A stretch of DNA of 64,000 nucleotides, taken from Thermoplasmatota archaeon (GTDB lineage: Archaea; Thermoplasmatota; B47-G6; B47-G6B; 47-G6). Where the stretch lies: positions 1-64,000 of the forward strand of contig JAPDJS010000007.1 in assembly GCA_029258975.1 (NCBI GenBank), written 5' to 3'. The notes beneath the pieces were generated by a model. The model ran no database searches. It saw nothing but the letters and a program-made list of their open reading frames with translations, and was not told the DNA's origin. Positions 1-7,515 of this stretch are shown here, piece by piece; positions within the stretch are counted from its first letter, which is position 1; the number at the start of each line of letters is the position of its first letter. The translations under genes were made by a program, and so were the position numbers.

Positions 1-202
1 GAATTCCATCATATATGGCTATGATACCTGAAGCCGAAATTATGCTATAAACGGCGAAAGCAATAAAGCTCCAAGAATACTTGTATGAGAGGAAGAATCC
101 AATAATTAGAGATAAACTGCCCATAATCAGGGCGTCCTTGAATACGGGTTTTTCTTTAATTTCGGCTGAAACTGAGCCTATCATCGCTCCTTCTTGAGTC
201 AT
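1..202 (-). CDS. N-terminal part of a small membrane protein (cut by window edge)
   Basis: The minus-strand frame is open from an ATG at 202 to the left edge, giving 67 codons. The N-terminus is polar (starts MTQEGAMIG), and two hydrophobic stretches follow at about residues 26-42 and 46-63, separated by a short polar turn, so it is probably a membrane protein. No family is recognisable from this fragment. The Shine-Dalgarno region is weak (AAAAAGAGATT). An inverted repeat lies 39 bases upstream of the start. The hydrophobic pattern argues for a real gene, but the C-terminus and function are out of view. Confidence 0.55.
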   Translation of the reverse strand, partial: MTQEGAMIGSVSAEIKEKPVFKDALIMGSLSLIIGFFLSYKYSWSFIAFAVYSIISASGIIAIYDGI

Positions 203-240
203 AATCTCTTTTTAAGTCGCGATTTAAGTCTTCTTCAGAG

Positions 241-270
241 ATTGATGTGCAATTCTTAGTATACATCAAT
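241..270. promoter_or_regulatory. Inverted repeat ATTGATGT / ACATCAAT
   Basis: Perfect 8-base arms at 241-248 and 263-270 have a 14-base spacer. They sit 39 bases upstream of the membrane protein start at 202. The same two arms, with an 11-base spacer, occur at 28301-28327 upstream of another minus-strand gene, which suggests a shared operator. A separate 10-base palindrome, GTGTATACAC, lies at 289-298. No coding region is evident between 203 and 458. Confidence 0.4.
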
Positions 271-458
271 TAGCTTCTTTTTTATCAAGTGTATACACGG
301 AACAAAAATTTACAAATACATGATCTATTCAGAAGGATGAAGACAATATTTTCATACATATATCTAGCAAAAACATAAAATAAAACATAACATCATAAAG
401 ACTATTGGTATGGTAATGGATACATCCGCAATGATGAGATTTTGCGTTGTGGTTTCCT

Positions 459-1379
459 ATGAGTTTCAGACGTGTGCCTACGGGGATACCTGAGTTTGAC
501 GATTTAATAGAGGGTGGTTTCCCAGCGGATAGTATGATTCTTATCGTTGGTTTTCCAGGGGCGGGAAAGACAACATTTTCAGGTCAGTTTCTCTATAACG
601 GCGCTGAGAAGCTTGGTGTTCGAGGCGTCTATGCATCCTTTGCCGAGACAAAGAAGACTTTCCTTAGGAATATGCTTCGTTTCGGATGGGACTTCGAAAG
701 GCTGGAGAGGGAGAGGAGGATTGCTATTCTGGATCTCTCTGTGACGAGAGCTGAAGGCCTCCAGACGAACCTGAACACGATAATGGAGACCATGACATCT
801 ATCGGCGCTGAGAGACTTGTCATCGACTCTTTTACAGCGATCAGCATGGCTTTGAAGGAGCCTATTGAGGTTCGAGTTATGGTTCATCTGTTATATAAAT
901 TTCTTAAGAAGGCTAATTGTGTCGCTTTAATCATATTGGATCAGCCGTGGGGAACATCATCTATTGGTCAGGGCATAATCGAGTTTTTAGCCGATGGAAT
1001 AATCCACTTGGAGACCTACTTCGATAAGAACTTCACTTTGAGGAGAAGACTGAGGATACTGAAGATGAGAGGTACGAACCATTCTAGGGAGGCTCATGAA
1101 TACGAGATTACTGATAAGGGATTCGTAATCTTGAGGCCTATTCGAGAAGAGGAGATGATCTCGAGGAGAACTTATACTCTGGAAGATTTGAAATCGATGA
1201 CTATGCCCAAGCTCTGGAAGATAGCTTCCGATCTTGGGATCCCCAAGAGGGGTAGGAAACAGGAGCTAATAGAACGGATCTTATCGGCTACTTCCGGAGT
1301 TGAGGTTCCCGAGATATCTCCAAGTAGATCCATTTCGAGGAGTTCACGTAGGAGAACGAGGAAGTCATCCAAGAAGTGA
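459..1379 (+). CDS. KaiC-like RecA-fold ATPase with C-terminal SAP domain
   Basis: The N-terminal 230 residues are a single KaiC/RadA-type domain. Walker A GFPGAGKTT is at residues 31-39, a Glu in the FAETKK segment is at about 63, and Walker B RLVIDS is at 119-124. Residues 241-275 look like a SAP helix-extension-helix (LEDLKSMTMPKLWKIASDLG then PKRGRKQEL), usually a nucleic-acid binding module. A basic Arg/Ser/Lys tail follows (288-306). I chose the ATG at 459 over the TTG at 447 because KaiC-type proteins usually start at this point (MSFRRVPTGI). The gene appears GC-richer than its neighbours by eye. An RHH protein gene follows. Role unknown; perhaps a DNA- or RNA-associated signalling ATPase. 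Confidence 0.85.
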   Translation: MSFRRVPTGIPEFDDLIEGGFPADSMILIVGFPGAGKTTFSGQFLYNGAEKLGVRGVYASFAETKKTFLRNMLRFGWDFERLERERRIAILDLSVTRAEGLQTNLNTIMETMTSIGAERLVIDSFTAISMALKEPIEVRVMVHLLYKFLKKANCVALIILDQPWGTSSIGQGIIEFLADGIIHLETYFDKNFTLRRRLRILKMRGTNHSREAHEYEITDKGFVILRPIREEEMISRRTYTLEDLKSMTMPKLWKIASDLGIPKRGRKQELIERILSATSGVEVPEISPSRSISRSSRRRTRKSSKK

Positions 1380-1422
1380 GCCTTAAATAGATGTGCGTTG
1401 AGATATTTGTTTGTGATTTGGA

Positions 1423-1575
1423 ATGCCAAAAATAGAGAGTGATGCCAAGGGTGAACTTCTCTGTACAAGGGTTACAGCCGTAATCAAGGAGGCTGTTTTG
1501 AGGGAGGCACGTTCTGAGGGGCTGACTACTTCTGAGTGGCTCCGTAACTTGGTGGTGTGTTCAGAGAAGCCATAG
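1423..1575 (+). CDS. Small ribbon-helix-helix-like protein (50 aa)
   Basis: A short frame from ATG 1423 to TAG 1575 encodes 50 residues. The central part (RVTAVIKEAVLREARSEGLT, then TSEWLRNLVV) has the strand-helix-turn-helix pattern of CopG/Arc-type RHH DNA-binding proteins, including the typical 'G-T-S-E-W-L' helix start. A TATA-like CCTTAAATAG at 1381-1390 lies about 37 bases upstream, so the transcript may have a very short leader. It directly follows the KaiC-SAP gene and shares its GC-richer composition. RHH proteins usually act as dimeric repressors; whether it controls the KaiC-SAP gene is inference. Confidence 0.65.
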   Translation: MPKIESDAKGELLCTRVTAVIKEAVLREARSEGLTTSEWLRNLVVCSEKP

Positions 1576-1613
1576 CTAGTGTCATGCCCGAGGAAGAGGG
1601 TGTTCATGATATT

Positions 1614-1859
1614 ATGCCCATATATAGTGGCGGTATGACTACTAAAGAAGTGAAAAAATTAGGAAATATCAGACATGAAATTCTTGGAGCCCTTAGAAAT
1701 AAGGGCGAAATGACTTTTAAAGAAATAAGGGCTCTGATAAAATCCCTTTCTGAAAAATATAAAGTCCCAGAGGATAAAATTGAAGACTACTTTAACAAAC
1801 TCAAAGTCGAGGGGTACATTGTTGAGCATGCACCTAATAAATACAGGCTTGCTTATTAG
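1614..1859 (+). CDS. Small winged-helix-like protein
   Basis: About 81 residues. From residue 10 on, the helix-rich sequence (KLGNIRHEILGALRNKGEMT, then FKEIRALI) and the closing YIVEHAPNKYRL hairpin look like a compact winged-helix domain of the kind found in archaeal regulators. The start is uncertain: ATG 1614 is preceded by GAGGGTG at 11 bases, ATG 1635 gives a tighter domain, and ATG 1584 is also in frame. DUF424 follows after 22 bases and is probably co-transcribed. No specific target can be inferred. Confidence 0.6.
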   Translation: MPIYSGGMTTKEVKKLGNIRHEILGALRNKGEMTFKEIRALIKSLSEKYKVPEDKIEDYFNKLKVEGYIVEHAPNKYRLAY

Positions 1860-1881
1860 ACGGTAATGTTGAGGGGATCTT

Positions 1882-2187
1882 ATGGTCAACATTTATGTAA
1901 AAATTCACAGAATGCGTGACGAGGTAATACTAGCAGCTTGCGATTCTGACCTCGTAGGCAAAGTTTTTAGAGAAGGTCAAATTGTGTTAAACGTAAAGGA
2001 AGAGTTCTATAAAGGTAAGCTTGTAAATGAGGACGAATTTAAAGAATTACTTCCAATGGCAACCATAATGAATCTCGTTGGAGAAAACTGCGTGAAAATA
2101 GCCTTGGAGGAAGGATATATAGATGAGGATAGAATTCTTTGGGTCCAAGGAGTTCCTCATGCCCAAATGGCACTTATATTCTTGTGA
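1882..2187 (+). CDS. DUF424 family protein
   Basis: 101 residues matching the archaeal DUF424 pattern: N-terminal strand with 'DEVILAACD', then 'GKVFREG', 'EEFYKGKLVNEDE', 'NLVGENCV' and the conserved C-terminal 'GVPHAQ' motif. The family is widespread in archaea, has no established function and is sometimes found near translation factor genes. Length is normal for the family. GAGGGGATCTT provides a ribosome binding site just upstream of ATG 1882. The TGA overlaps a possible ATG of the next frame, but that downstream gene probably has its own promoter. Confidence 0.85.
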   Translation: MVNIYVKIHRMRDEVILAACDSDLVGKVFREGQIVLNVKEEFYKGKLVNEDEFKELLPMATIMNLVGENCVKIALEEGYIDEDRILWVQGVPHAQMALIFL

Positions 2188-2200
2188 TGATGGAAAAACG

Positions 2201-2208
2201 TATAAATA
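2201..2208 (+). promoter_or_regulatory. TATA box, probable leaderless promoter
   Basis: TATAAATA is centred about 28 bases before ATG 2232. At normal archaeal TATA-to-start spacing, transcription would begin at or next to that ATG. This supports 2232 over the more upstream in-frame ATGs at 2187 and 2190. Confidence 0.55.
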
Positions 2209-2231
2209 CGGAGATGTTGAGGGTGTCTAAG

Positions 2232-3002
2232 ATGTCAAGCGGAGAAGCTAAGAATAACAAAGAGCTCGTGCTTTATTCTATTTATTCTTCACTCCTCTAT
2301 GTATCTAAGCAATTTTTAGAGTACTCAATAGAGATCGATCCTACTGCCCACTACAAAGATGAAAGAAGCTTTTGGGACAGTAATATTTTTAGTGCCCTTC
2401 TAAACTTAGGCGCCTCTACATTAGAGTATGGTGTCCCCTCCGGAAAACATTTTCTGCTAGGTTCTATAATGGCCCAAGACATCTTGATAAAGATTTCTGA
2501 TACATTTAAGAATTCTTGGCCTAACCCTCCAAAAATCGATGAAATTGTAAATGCCCTCGCAGAATGGTATTTTGCAAATATAGAGAGACTCCCTGGAGAT
2601 CTCGATTCCCTTAAAATTGTTTGTCGTGGGCTTGTTCTTTTAATAAAATCCCTAGCAATATACGCCAAAACCCTTCTTTCTCGAACCGAAAAAAGTGCGG
2701 AGCACCTTAAACTGTGGGACAACATTATTTATGGAACGATTAACTCTTTGGAAAGATCTATCATAAAACGTTTTGAAAAATTTGTTACTAAGGACTCTCG
2801 AACTATTATTCTTAGGATTATTGAATCTAAAGGTAATGAAGTAAGCAGACATGAGTTAGAGAAAGTATTAAAGAGTGTTGCAGAGGTTCTAGAGATATCC
2901 TACGAGGACATTCGAGCTAGTTTTGAGGAGCTTCTTTCTAATGGGGAAATTGTTATTGATAACGATAAATTTGTCCTTAGAGAGGGTGTTACGAAAGGAT
3001 AG
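2232..3002 (+). CDS. Unknown helical protein with C-terminal winged-helix-like end
   Basis: About 256 residues, no family recognised. The first two thirds are predicted helical and contain repeated hydrophobic spacing (LYSIYSSLLYVSKQFLEY, DSLKIVCRGLVLLIKSLAIY). The last 70 residues (TIILRIIESKGNEVSRHELE, then ISYEDIRASFEELLSNGEIV) read like a winged helix. In-frame ATGs at 2187 and 2190 exist, but the TATA box at 2201-2208 would place the transcript start at 2232. Its 3' end overlaps the convergent feoB gene by 14 bases. Possibly a regulator; function not inferable. Confidence 0.7.
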   Translation: MSSGEAKNNKELVLYSIYSSLLYVSKQFLEYSIEIDPTAHYKDERSFWDSNIFSALLNLGASTLEYGVPSGKHFLLGSIMAQDILIKISDTFKNSWPNPPKIDEIVNALAEWYFANIERLPGDLDSLKIVCRGLVLLIKSLAIYAKTLLSRTEKSAEHLKLWDNIIYGTINSLERSIIKRFEKFVTKDSRTIILRIIESKGNEVSRHELEKVLKSVAEVLEISYEDIRASFEELLSNGEIVIDNDKFVLREGVTKG

Positions 3003-5085
3003 ACACTACAGCATAGGCTCCCATCATTATGGTATAAGACACCCCAAACGCATAGATAAGATGCTGAATGAGCAGTTTTCTATGTCCTTCCCTTAACATC
3101 ATAGCTAGTGTTGCAAAACAGGGTATATAAAGATTCACGAATGCGGTAAGTGCTACAACTTGTGCCGAGGTTAGGGTTCCCAGCAAGGCATAAAAGTTGC
3201 CCCATATACTTTCGATTGATGCGATAAATACTTCTTTAGCTATTATCCCATTAAGTACACCGTAACCTACTACCCATGCCTTTTCTCCTGTAATTCCAAT
3301 TGGATAGAACAATACGCTAAATATTTTGCCAATATAATAACCAAACGTTTCTTGCGGGGATTCTGCATATCCATGTAGCCCATAACTAGTTAATACAACA
3401 GCAACCACAGATAGTGGAAGGATTACCACAATAATCCTTCTTACGAAGTGTTTCACGTTCCTTAAGGTAGTCCACCAGACTACTCGCAGAGAAGGTCTAT
3501 GAATGCTTGGAATCTCTATAATCGTTGTAGGAGGGGATTTCTGTTTATATATAAATCTCCTCGTAAAGAGGGACGTTGCAAGATACATGAATATACCCAA
3601 AAGGTAGAATGTCACTACAAAAAGTGCCTGATGCCATCCTATATTGAAATATGCCGACATAGCTATAAGAACAACAAGTCTGGCTTGACACGGGATCATA
3701 GGTACTGCAAATATTATTTGCTTCCGTTCTGTTTCTTCTGTAGACGTTCTTGATGCAACAACAGCGGGTACGTTACATCCAAGAGCTAAAATCATAGGAA
3801 AAGCTGCTCTTGGGGTCAAACCAAAGATTTCAAACATTTTAGACATTGAGACTGCCATTCTTGCATATATGCCGCTATCCTCTAAAATGGAGAATAGCAA
3901 GTAGAAAAGGAGTATTGGCGGTATGAATGTAGCGACAACACCAACTCCACCAATTATTCCATCTACAACAATTGAAGAGACAATTTTAGGAACATTGATA
4001 TAATCTAAACTCAATGAAGCATATTCTGAGAGTAGGGAGAATCCCTCATCAATTAGAGTAGCGGGGTTATATTTATCTAAAAAGTTTGCAACATTTTCAG
4101 CTCCTATGCTACAAAGAATATCTGTAAGTGGCGCGCCCATGCCTATGCCTATTGCAATAATAAAAACAAAAAGAAGTATGAAAACGGATACTAAGAATCC
4201 TACCACAGGTGTATAAAATATTCGATCAAAAATTTTTGACAATCTCTCTTCCACATTTTTAACGCGTACTACAGCATCCTCTGCGATTTTATCTATAAAC
4301 TCATATCTTTTTCCAGCAATATATGCGGCCAATGGACCACCAAAAGTCTTAGACGCTTCTTCTAATATCTTTTCCGTTTCTAATTTATCGTTTTCATCCA
4401 GTAATTCTAAAACACTTTTATCTCCCTCAAGAAGATGTATTGCTAAAACTCTTGCAACCCTCTTATTTTCATGATATTTGGACAAAATATTTGCTATTTT
4501 TTCTATATAATGCTCCAAAAACCCGTAGTTAATCGTTAAAACTGACGATCTAGAGGACTTAGCCATTTTCACAGCATCATCAAGCAACCTATGAAAATTC
4601 TCATGAGTTCTTGCTGAAATTGGTATGACTGGTACCTTAAGGGCTCTAGAAAGTTTCTCTACATTTACGTGGATTCCTCTCTTATGTGAAAGATCTGATT
4701 TATTAAGAGCAACTACAACCTTAGGAAATAGCTCTAAGACCTGCACAACAAGATATAAGCTCTTCTCAAGATTTGTTATATCTGCTATTGCTAAAACAAC
4801 ATCTGGGCTATTTTTTATTATAAAATCTCGTGCTACAGCTTCCTCTCTACTTTGGGGTACCAAAGAGTATATTCCCGGAAGGTCTATGACAAGTATATTA
4901 TTACCCTCGTGAGTGATTCGTGAGTATTCTATCTCTGCAGTCACGCCAGGCCAATTTGCTACTTCGGCAAGTTTCCCGGTTAACATATTAAATAGGGTTG
5001 ATTTTCCGACATTTGGGCTCCCTACTATTGCCATCAAAATTTCTTCTTTTTCTTCCTGAAGGGCCTTGCTCTTTTCGTGGTGCAT
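2989..5085 (-). CDS. feoB: Ferrous iron transporter FeoB
   Basis: 698 residues, a standard FeoB. The N-terminal GTPase domain has G1 GSPNVGKS (22-29), G3 DLPG and G4 NKSD. A FeoB helical domain follows, then a polytopic membrane part with the two gate repeats, where 'GCNVPAVVASR' and 'PMIPCQARLVVL' are recognisable. It takes up Fe(II) across the cytoplasmic membrane, powered or gated by GTP. The start codon touches the feoA stop, and a good GGTGGG site lies upstream. Third gene of the dtxR-feoA-feoB operon, so it is presumably repressed by the DtxR protein when iron is sufficient. Confidence 0.97.
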   Translation of the reverse strand: MHHEKSKALQEEKEEILMAIVGSPNVGKSTLFNMLTGKLAEVANWPGVTAEIEYSRITHEGNNILVIDLPGIYSLVPQSREEAVARDFIIKNSPDVVLAIADITNLEKSLYLVVQVLELFPKVVVALNKSDLSHKRGIHVNVEKLSRALKVPVIPISARTHENFHRLLDDAVKMAKSSRSSVLTINYGFLEHYIEKIANILSKYHENKRVARVLAIHLLEGDKSVLELLDENDKLETEKILEEASKTFGGPLAAYIAGKRYEFIDKIAEDAVVRVKNVEERLSKIFDRIFYTPVVGFLVSVFILLFVFIIAIGIGMGAPLTDILCSIGAENVANFLDKYNPATLIDEGFSLLSEYASLSLDYINVPKIVSSIVVDGIIGGVGVVATFIPPILLFYLLFSILEDSGIYARMAVSMSKMFEIFGLTPRAAFPMILALGCNVPAVVASRTSTEETERKQIIFAVPMIPCQARLVVLIAMSAYFNIGWHQALFVVTFYLLGIFMYLATSLFTRRFIYKQKSPPTTIIEIPSIHRPSLRVVWWTTLRNVKHFVRRIIVVILPLSVVAVVLTSYGLHGYAESPQETFGYYIGKIFSVLFYPIGITGEKAWVVGYGVLNGIIAKEVFIASIESIWGNFYALLGTLTSAQVVALTAFVNLYIPCFATLAMMLREGHRKLLIQHLIYAFGVSYTIMMGAYAVVSILS

Positions 5086-5315
5086 TAACCCACCACCCTT
5101 ACATAAACCCTCCTCGCAAGTCCGCGACCTATGCTCACAGTCGTGTCTCTCACACGGATTACTATCGGACCTACAAACCTATTTACTATGACTTCTACCT
5201 CGCTCCCTGGTACTAATCCGAGAGAATACAGACGTGCAAATGCTCCATGACCTCCTTCTATCCTCTCCACTATTATTTTTCTACCTGCTGGTACTTGATC
5301 CAATGGAATTATCAT
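5085..5315 (-). CDS. feoA: FeoA, SH3-like partner of FeoB
   Basis: 76 residues with the FeoA core pattern (PAGRKIIVERIEGG, RLYSLGLVPGSEVEV, 'GPIVIRVRDTTVSIGRGLA'). FeoA is a cytosolic SH3-like protein needed for FeoB activity. I chose ATG 5315, preceded by GAGGTG, over the GTG at 5327. The choice gives an ATGA overlap with the upstream regulator gene and a clean junction with feoB, so the three genes are translationally coupled. Confidence 0.93.
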   Translation of the reverse strand: MIIPLDQVPAGRKIIVERIEGGHGAFARLYSLGLVPGSEVEVIVNRFVGPIVIRVRDTTVSIGRGLARRVYVRVVG

Positions 5316-5911
5316 TGTGTTTCGCACCTCTCAACCTCGATGTAATCTGCTATTTTTTTGGGTAAAACAACAAGTTTGCCTCCTACCTCCACAATTATTT
5401 TGCTTTTGAAAACCTTACGAACAAATAGCAATCTCTTGACTTGCAATATTGGGAACTTTGAGTACACAAAATCCTCGGCATAAATATTTGTGATTACATA
5501 TGCACCTACAGCTTTTGCTTCTGATAATTTTAAAACATTTTTTGAGGATTCTCTCCTTAGGTCTCGTATTTTCTCTTCCATTTTCCTATGCACGTCGTAT
5601 GGGAGATGTTCAAGGAGGTGTGCAATCTCATGGGACGTTTTTGAATCTACGCCCAAAAACAACATGAAGAATTCCTCTATGACTGTATGTTTTTGGAGAA
5701 CTTCCTTTGCTTTTTCCCTTCCCTTATGTGTTAATATGACCTTACCATCTACGTACACAATATACCCTTCCTTGTGAAGCTTTTTTAGAATCTTATAAGC
5801 TGTTGGTGGCTTTATGTTTAATATAAAGGCTATTCTAGAGAGTGTTGGTTCCTCTCCCAGTTCTTCACAAATTTTCACGGCAACAAGATAATCCTCAATG
5901 TTTTTCTGCAT
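5312..5911 (-). CDS. DtxR/MntR-family metal-dependent repressor
   Basis: 199 residues. Residues 1-60 form the winged helix (EDYLVAVKICEELG, 'TLSRIAFILNIKPPTAYKIL', 'LHKEGYIVY', 'VILTHKGREKA'), followed by the dimerisation and metal-binding segment with 'HTVIEEFFMLFLGVD' and 'HEIAHLLEHLPYD', typical of DtxR. The last 70 residues could be an unusual C-terminal domain or a degenerate SH3-like extension. It is the first gene of the feo operon. A palindrome at 5918-5931 lies between its TATA box and start, so autoregulation by Fe(II) is likely. Mn could be the co-repressor instead. Confidence 0.9.
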   Translation of the reverse strand: MQKNIEDYLVAVKICEELGEEPTLSRIAFILNIKPPTAYKILKKLHKEGYIVYVDGKVILTHKGREKAKEVLQKHTVIEEFFMLFLGVDSKTSHEIAHLLEHLPYDVHRKMEEKIRDLRRESSKNVLKLSEAKAVGAYVITNIYAEDFVYSKFPILQVKRLLFVRKVFKSKIIVEVGGKLVVLPKKIADYIEVERCETQ

Positions 5912-5917
5912 ACACTA

Positions 5918-5931
5918 TTAGACACGTCTAA
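5918..5931. promoter_or_regulatory. Palindromic DtxR-type operator TTAGAC-AC-GTCTAA
   Basis: Six-base arms TTAGAC/GTCTAA are separated by two bases. The TTAG/CTAA ends match the core half-sites of known DtxR/IdeR operators. It lies between the TATA box (5936-5943) and the start of the regulator gene, where bound repressor would block initiation. Confidence 0.7.
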
Positions 5932-5935
5932 TACC

Positions 5936-5943
5936 TATAAAAA
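5936..5943 (-). promoter_or_regulatory. TATA box of the dtxR-feoAB operon
   Basis: On the minus strand this reads TTTTTATA, with its centre about 26 bases before 5913, so the mRNA should begin within a few bases of the ATG at 5911 (leaderless or nearly so). The remaining gap to 6208 shows no further structure I can support. Confidence 0.6.
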
Positions 5944-6208
5944 GATTTTTATCCATATTCATGATCGTGAGTCTATAAATGTCAAAGACGTTTATACAAA
6001 AATGGTTAATTTCAAACAATTAATGTCAAGTCACGCGATCACAAAACATTTCGGGAACGTCGAGTAGAGGCCTTTCCCATGTGAAGTGAGATAATAAAAT
6101 TTATCAATAGGCCATAATTTTAAAAAAGTGCATAATTGTTCTAACCTTATAGTTTTGTTTGTATCCTATTGACAGAGTCTTACTATAACTTACCATGAGG
6201 GATGTTTA

Positions 6209-7108
6209 ATGTCAGAAATCCTAGAACAACTGCGTGCAAGGGAAGATGAGCTTAAAAGAGAGCTGCTTGTCCTGCAAGACAGAAACCTAAACCTCAAGAG
6301 GCAATATGAAGAGCTAAAATCTGAGCTAAACGAAGTGAAATCGAAGATCGACGAAATTATGAAAACTAGAGAAGAGCTGCAGAAAGAAATCGAAAAAATG
6401 ATTGAAAAAAATAAAGACAAACTTGAAAAATACGAGGAATTGAGAAGCAAGCGTAGAGAGCTTAGAAGAAAGCTTAGAGAGGTCGTGAGAAAAACTGAAG
6501 AAGAGCTTAAAGAAATTCTAGAACACGTAGGAGCTCGCGGAATTTCAGATATAGAAAAGCAAATAATGCGCATTGAAACTCGTCTTCAAACTTTACCTCT
6601 ATCGCCAAATAGAGAGAAAGAGTACATAGAACGCCTGAAACAGCTTTATAGTATAAAAACAAGAATAGAAGACCATATAAGATCAAAGAACGAGTACCAA
6701 AAGATATCGAACCAAATCGAGGAGCTAGCTAAAGAGTTAGAAACTATGAAGTCGTATGTTGATGAATACTATTCAAAGGTAAGGGAGATCAAATCTAGAC
6801 TTAGAGACGTGACGAGAAATGAGTTAAAACCACTTCTAAAAAGAAAAAGAGAGATTATTGAAGAGCTAAACTCTATCAGGAAGGAAAGAAAAGAGATCAT
6901 ATCAAAAATTCAAGAGACAGAAAAAAGTCTTAAAGATCTTGAAAAGATTTTAATTGCTCTCGACAAGAAGGGTAGAAAAGCCAAGCCAAGAGTACCTGTT
7001 TCTGGAGATGTTAAGAAGAAAGCCAGAGAAATCTACGAAAAGTTCTTACGTGGAGAGCCTCTTACCATGGAAGAAATTCTTACGTTACAAGCTGCTGGCT
7101 ACCTTTAA
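6209..7108 (+). CDS. Archaeal coiled-coil protein (COG1340-like)
   Basis: 299 residues, almost entirely heptad-rich coiled coil rich in Glu, Lys and Arg (about residues 3-250). A short conserved C-terminal end follows: 'VKKKAREIYEKFLRGEPLTM', then EEILTLQAAGYL. This architecture, long coiled coil plus a 'KF-G-L---E---L' tail, is that of the widespread archaeal COG1340 family, sometimes misannotated as phosphoserine phosphatase. No enzymatic motif is visible. GAGGGA precedes ATG 6209. It converges with the PIN-domain gene with only two bases between the stops. Confidence 0.8.
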   Translation: MSEILEQLRAREDELKRELLVLQDRNLNLKRQYEELKSELNEVKSKIDEIMKTREELQKEIEKMIEKNKDKLEKYEELRSKRRELRRKLREVVRKTEEELKEILEHVGARGISDIEKQIMRIETRLQTLPLSPNREKEYIERLKQLYSIKTRIEDHIRSKNEYQKISNQIEELAKELETMKSYVDEYYSKVREIKSRLRDVTRNELKPLLKRKREIIEELNSIRKERKEIISKIQETEKSLKDLEKILIALDKKGRKAKPRVPVSGDVKKKAREIYEKFLRGEPLTMEEILTLQAAGYL

Positions 7109-7110
7109 TT

Positions 7111-7515
7111 TTATATTTCATAGTCTGCAGGATACACGAGAACTAGATACTTCTTTTCACGAAGAAATATACAAGGTATGCCCTCTTTAAGAGCTCTAGA
7201 TTTTAGTATTTTATCGTTTGTAGCTATTATTCCACTTAAGGCCCTTGCTGCTTCTATAATCTCATCATCAGCTTTATTTTTATTAAAATCCACAATTTCA
7301 AACCCCTTCTTTTCTATCATTTCGAGAGCATTTCTGGCAGCTATTGCATCTTTGATCTTTTTCTTATTTCCTGCAAGACTCTTGAGCTCGTTCAACACTC
7401 TCTTTGGAACAACTATTTTGTAACTGCCTAAAATCCTCAAAAGCTCATACTCCATATTATACCTAAACTGAAATGGGGAAAGAAGGAAATTTGTATCGGC
7501 TACAACAATACGCAT
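7111..7515 (-). CDS. PIN-domain nuclease, FAF1/Fcf1-like
   Basis: 134 residues. PIN-domain acidic residues are visible: DTN at 6-8, E42 in 'VLNELK', 'DDEIIEAA' at about 83 and the late 'TND' motif. The sequence resembles the archaeal VapC9/Fcf1 type, whose eukaryotic relative Utp24 cleaves pre-rRNA. It follows the aIF2 gamma gene with a TAATG overlap, an arrangement common in archaea, and no antitoxin gene is next to it. A housekeeping RNA-processing role is therefore more likely than a toxin-antitoxin role. Confidence 0.85.
   Translation of the reverse strand: MRIVVADTNFLLSPFQFRYNMEYELLRILGSYKIVVPKRVLNELKSLAGNKKKIKDAIAARNALEMIEKKGFEIVDFNKNKADDEIIEAARALSGIIATNDKILKSRALKEGIPCIFLREKKYLVLVYPADYEI

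Noticed and set aside
2139..2231. Longer N-terminus of the unknown 256-residue protein
   Set aside because: The extra residues overlap DUF424 and the TATA box at 2201-2208 lies inside them.
6190..6573. Ser/Leu-rich minus-strand frame in the coiled-coil gene
   Set aside because: Shadow of Glu/Lys/Arg-rich coding on the plus strand.
7111..7515. VapC toxin of a toxin-antitoxin pair
   Set aside because: No antitoxin-like gene is adjacent, and linkage to aIF2 gamma points to the Fcf1-like housekeeping group.
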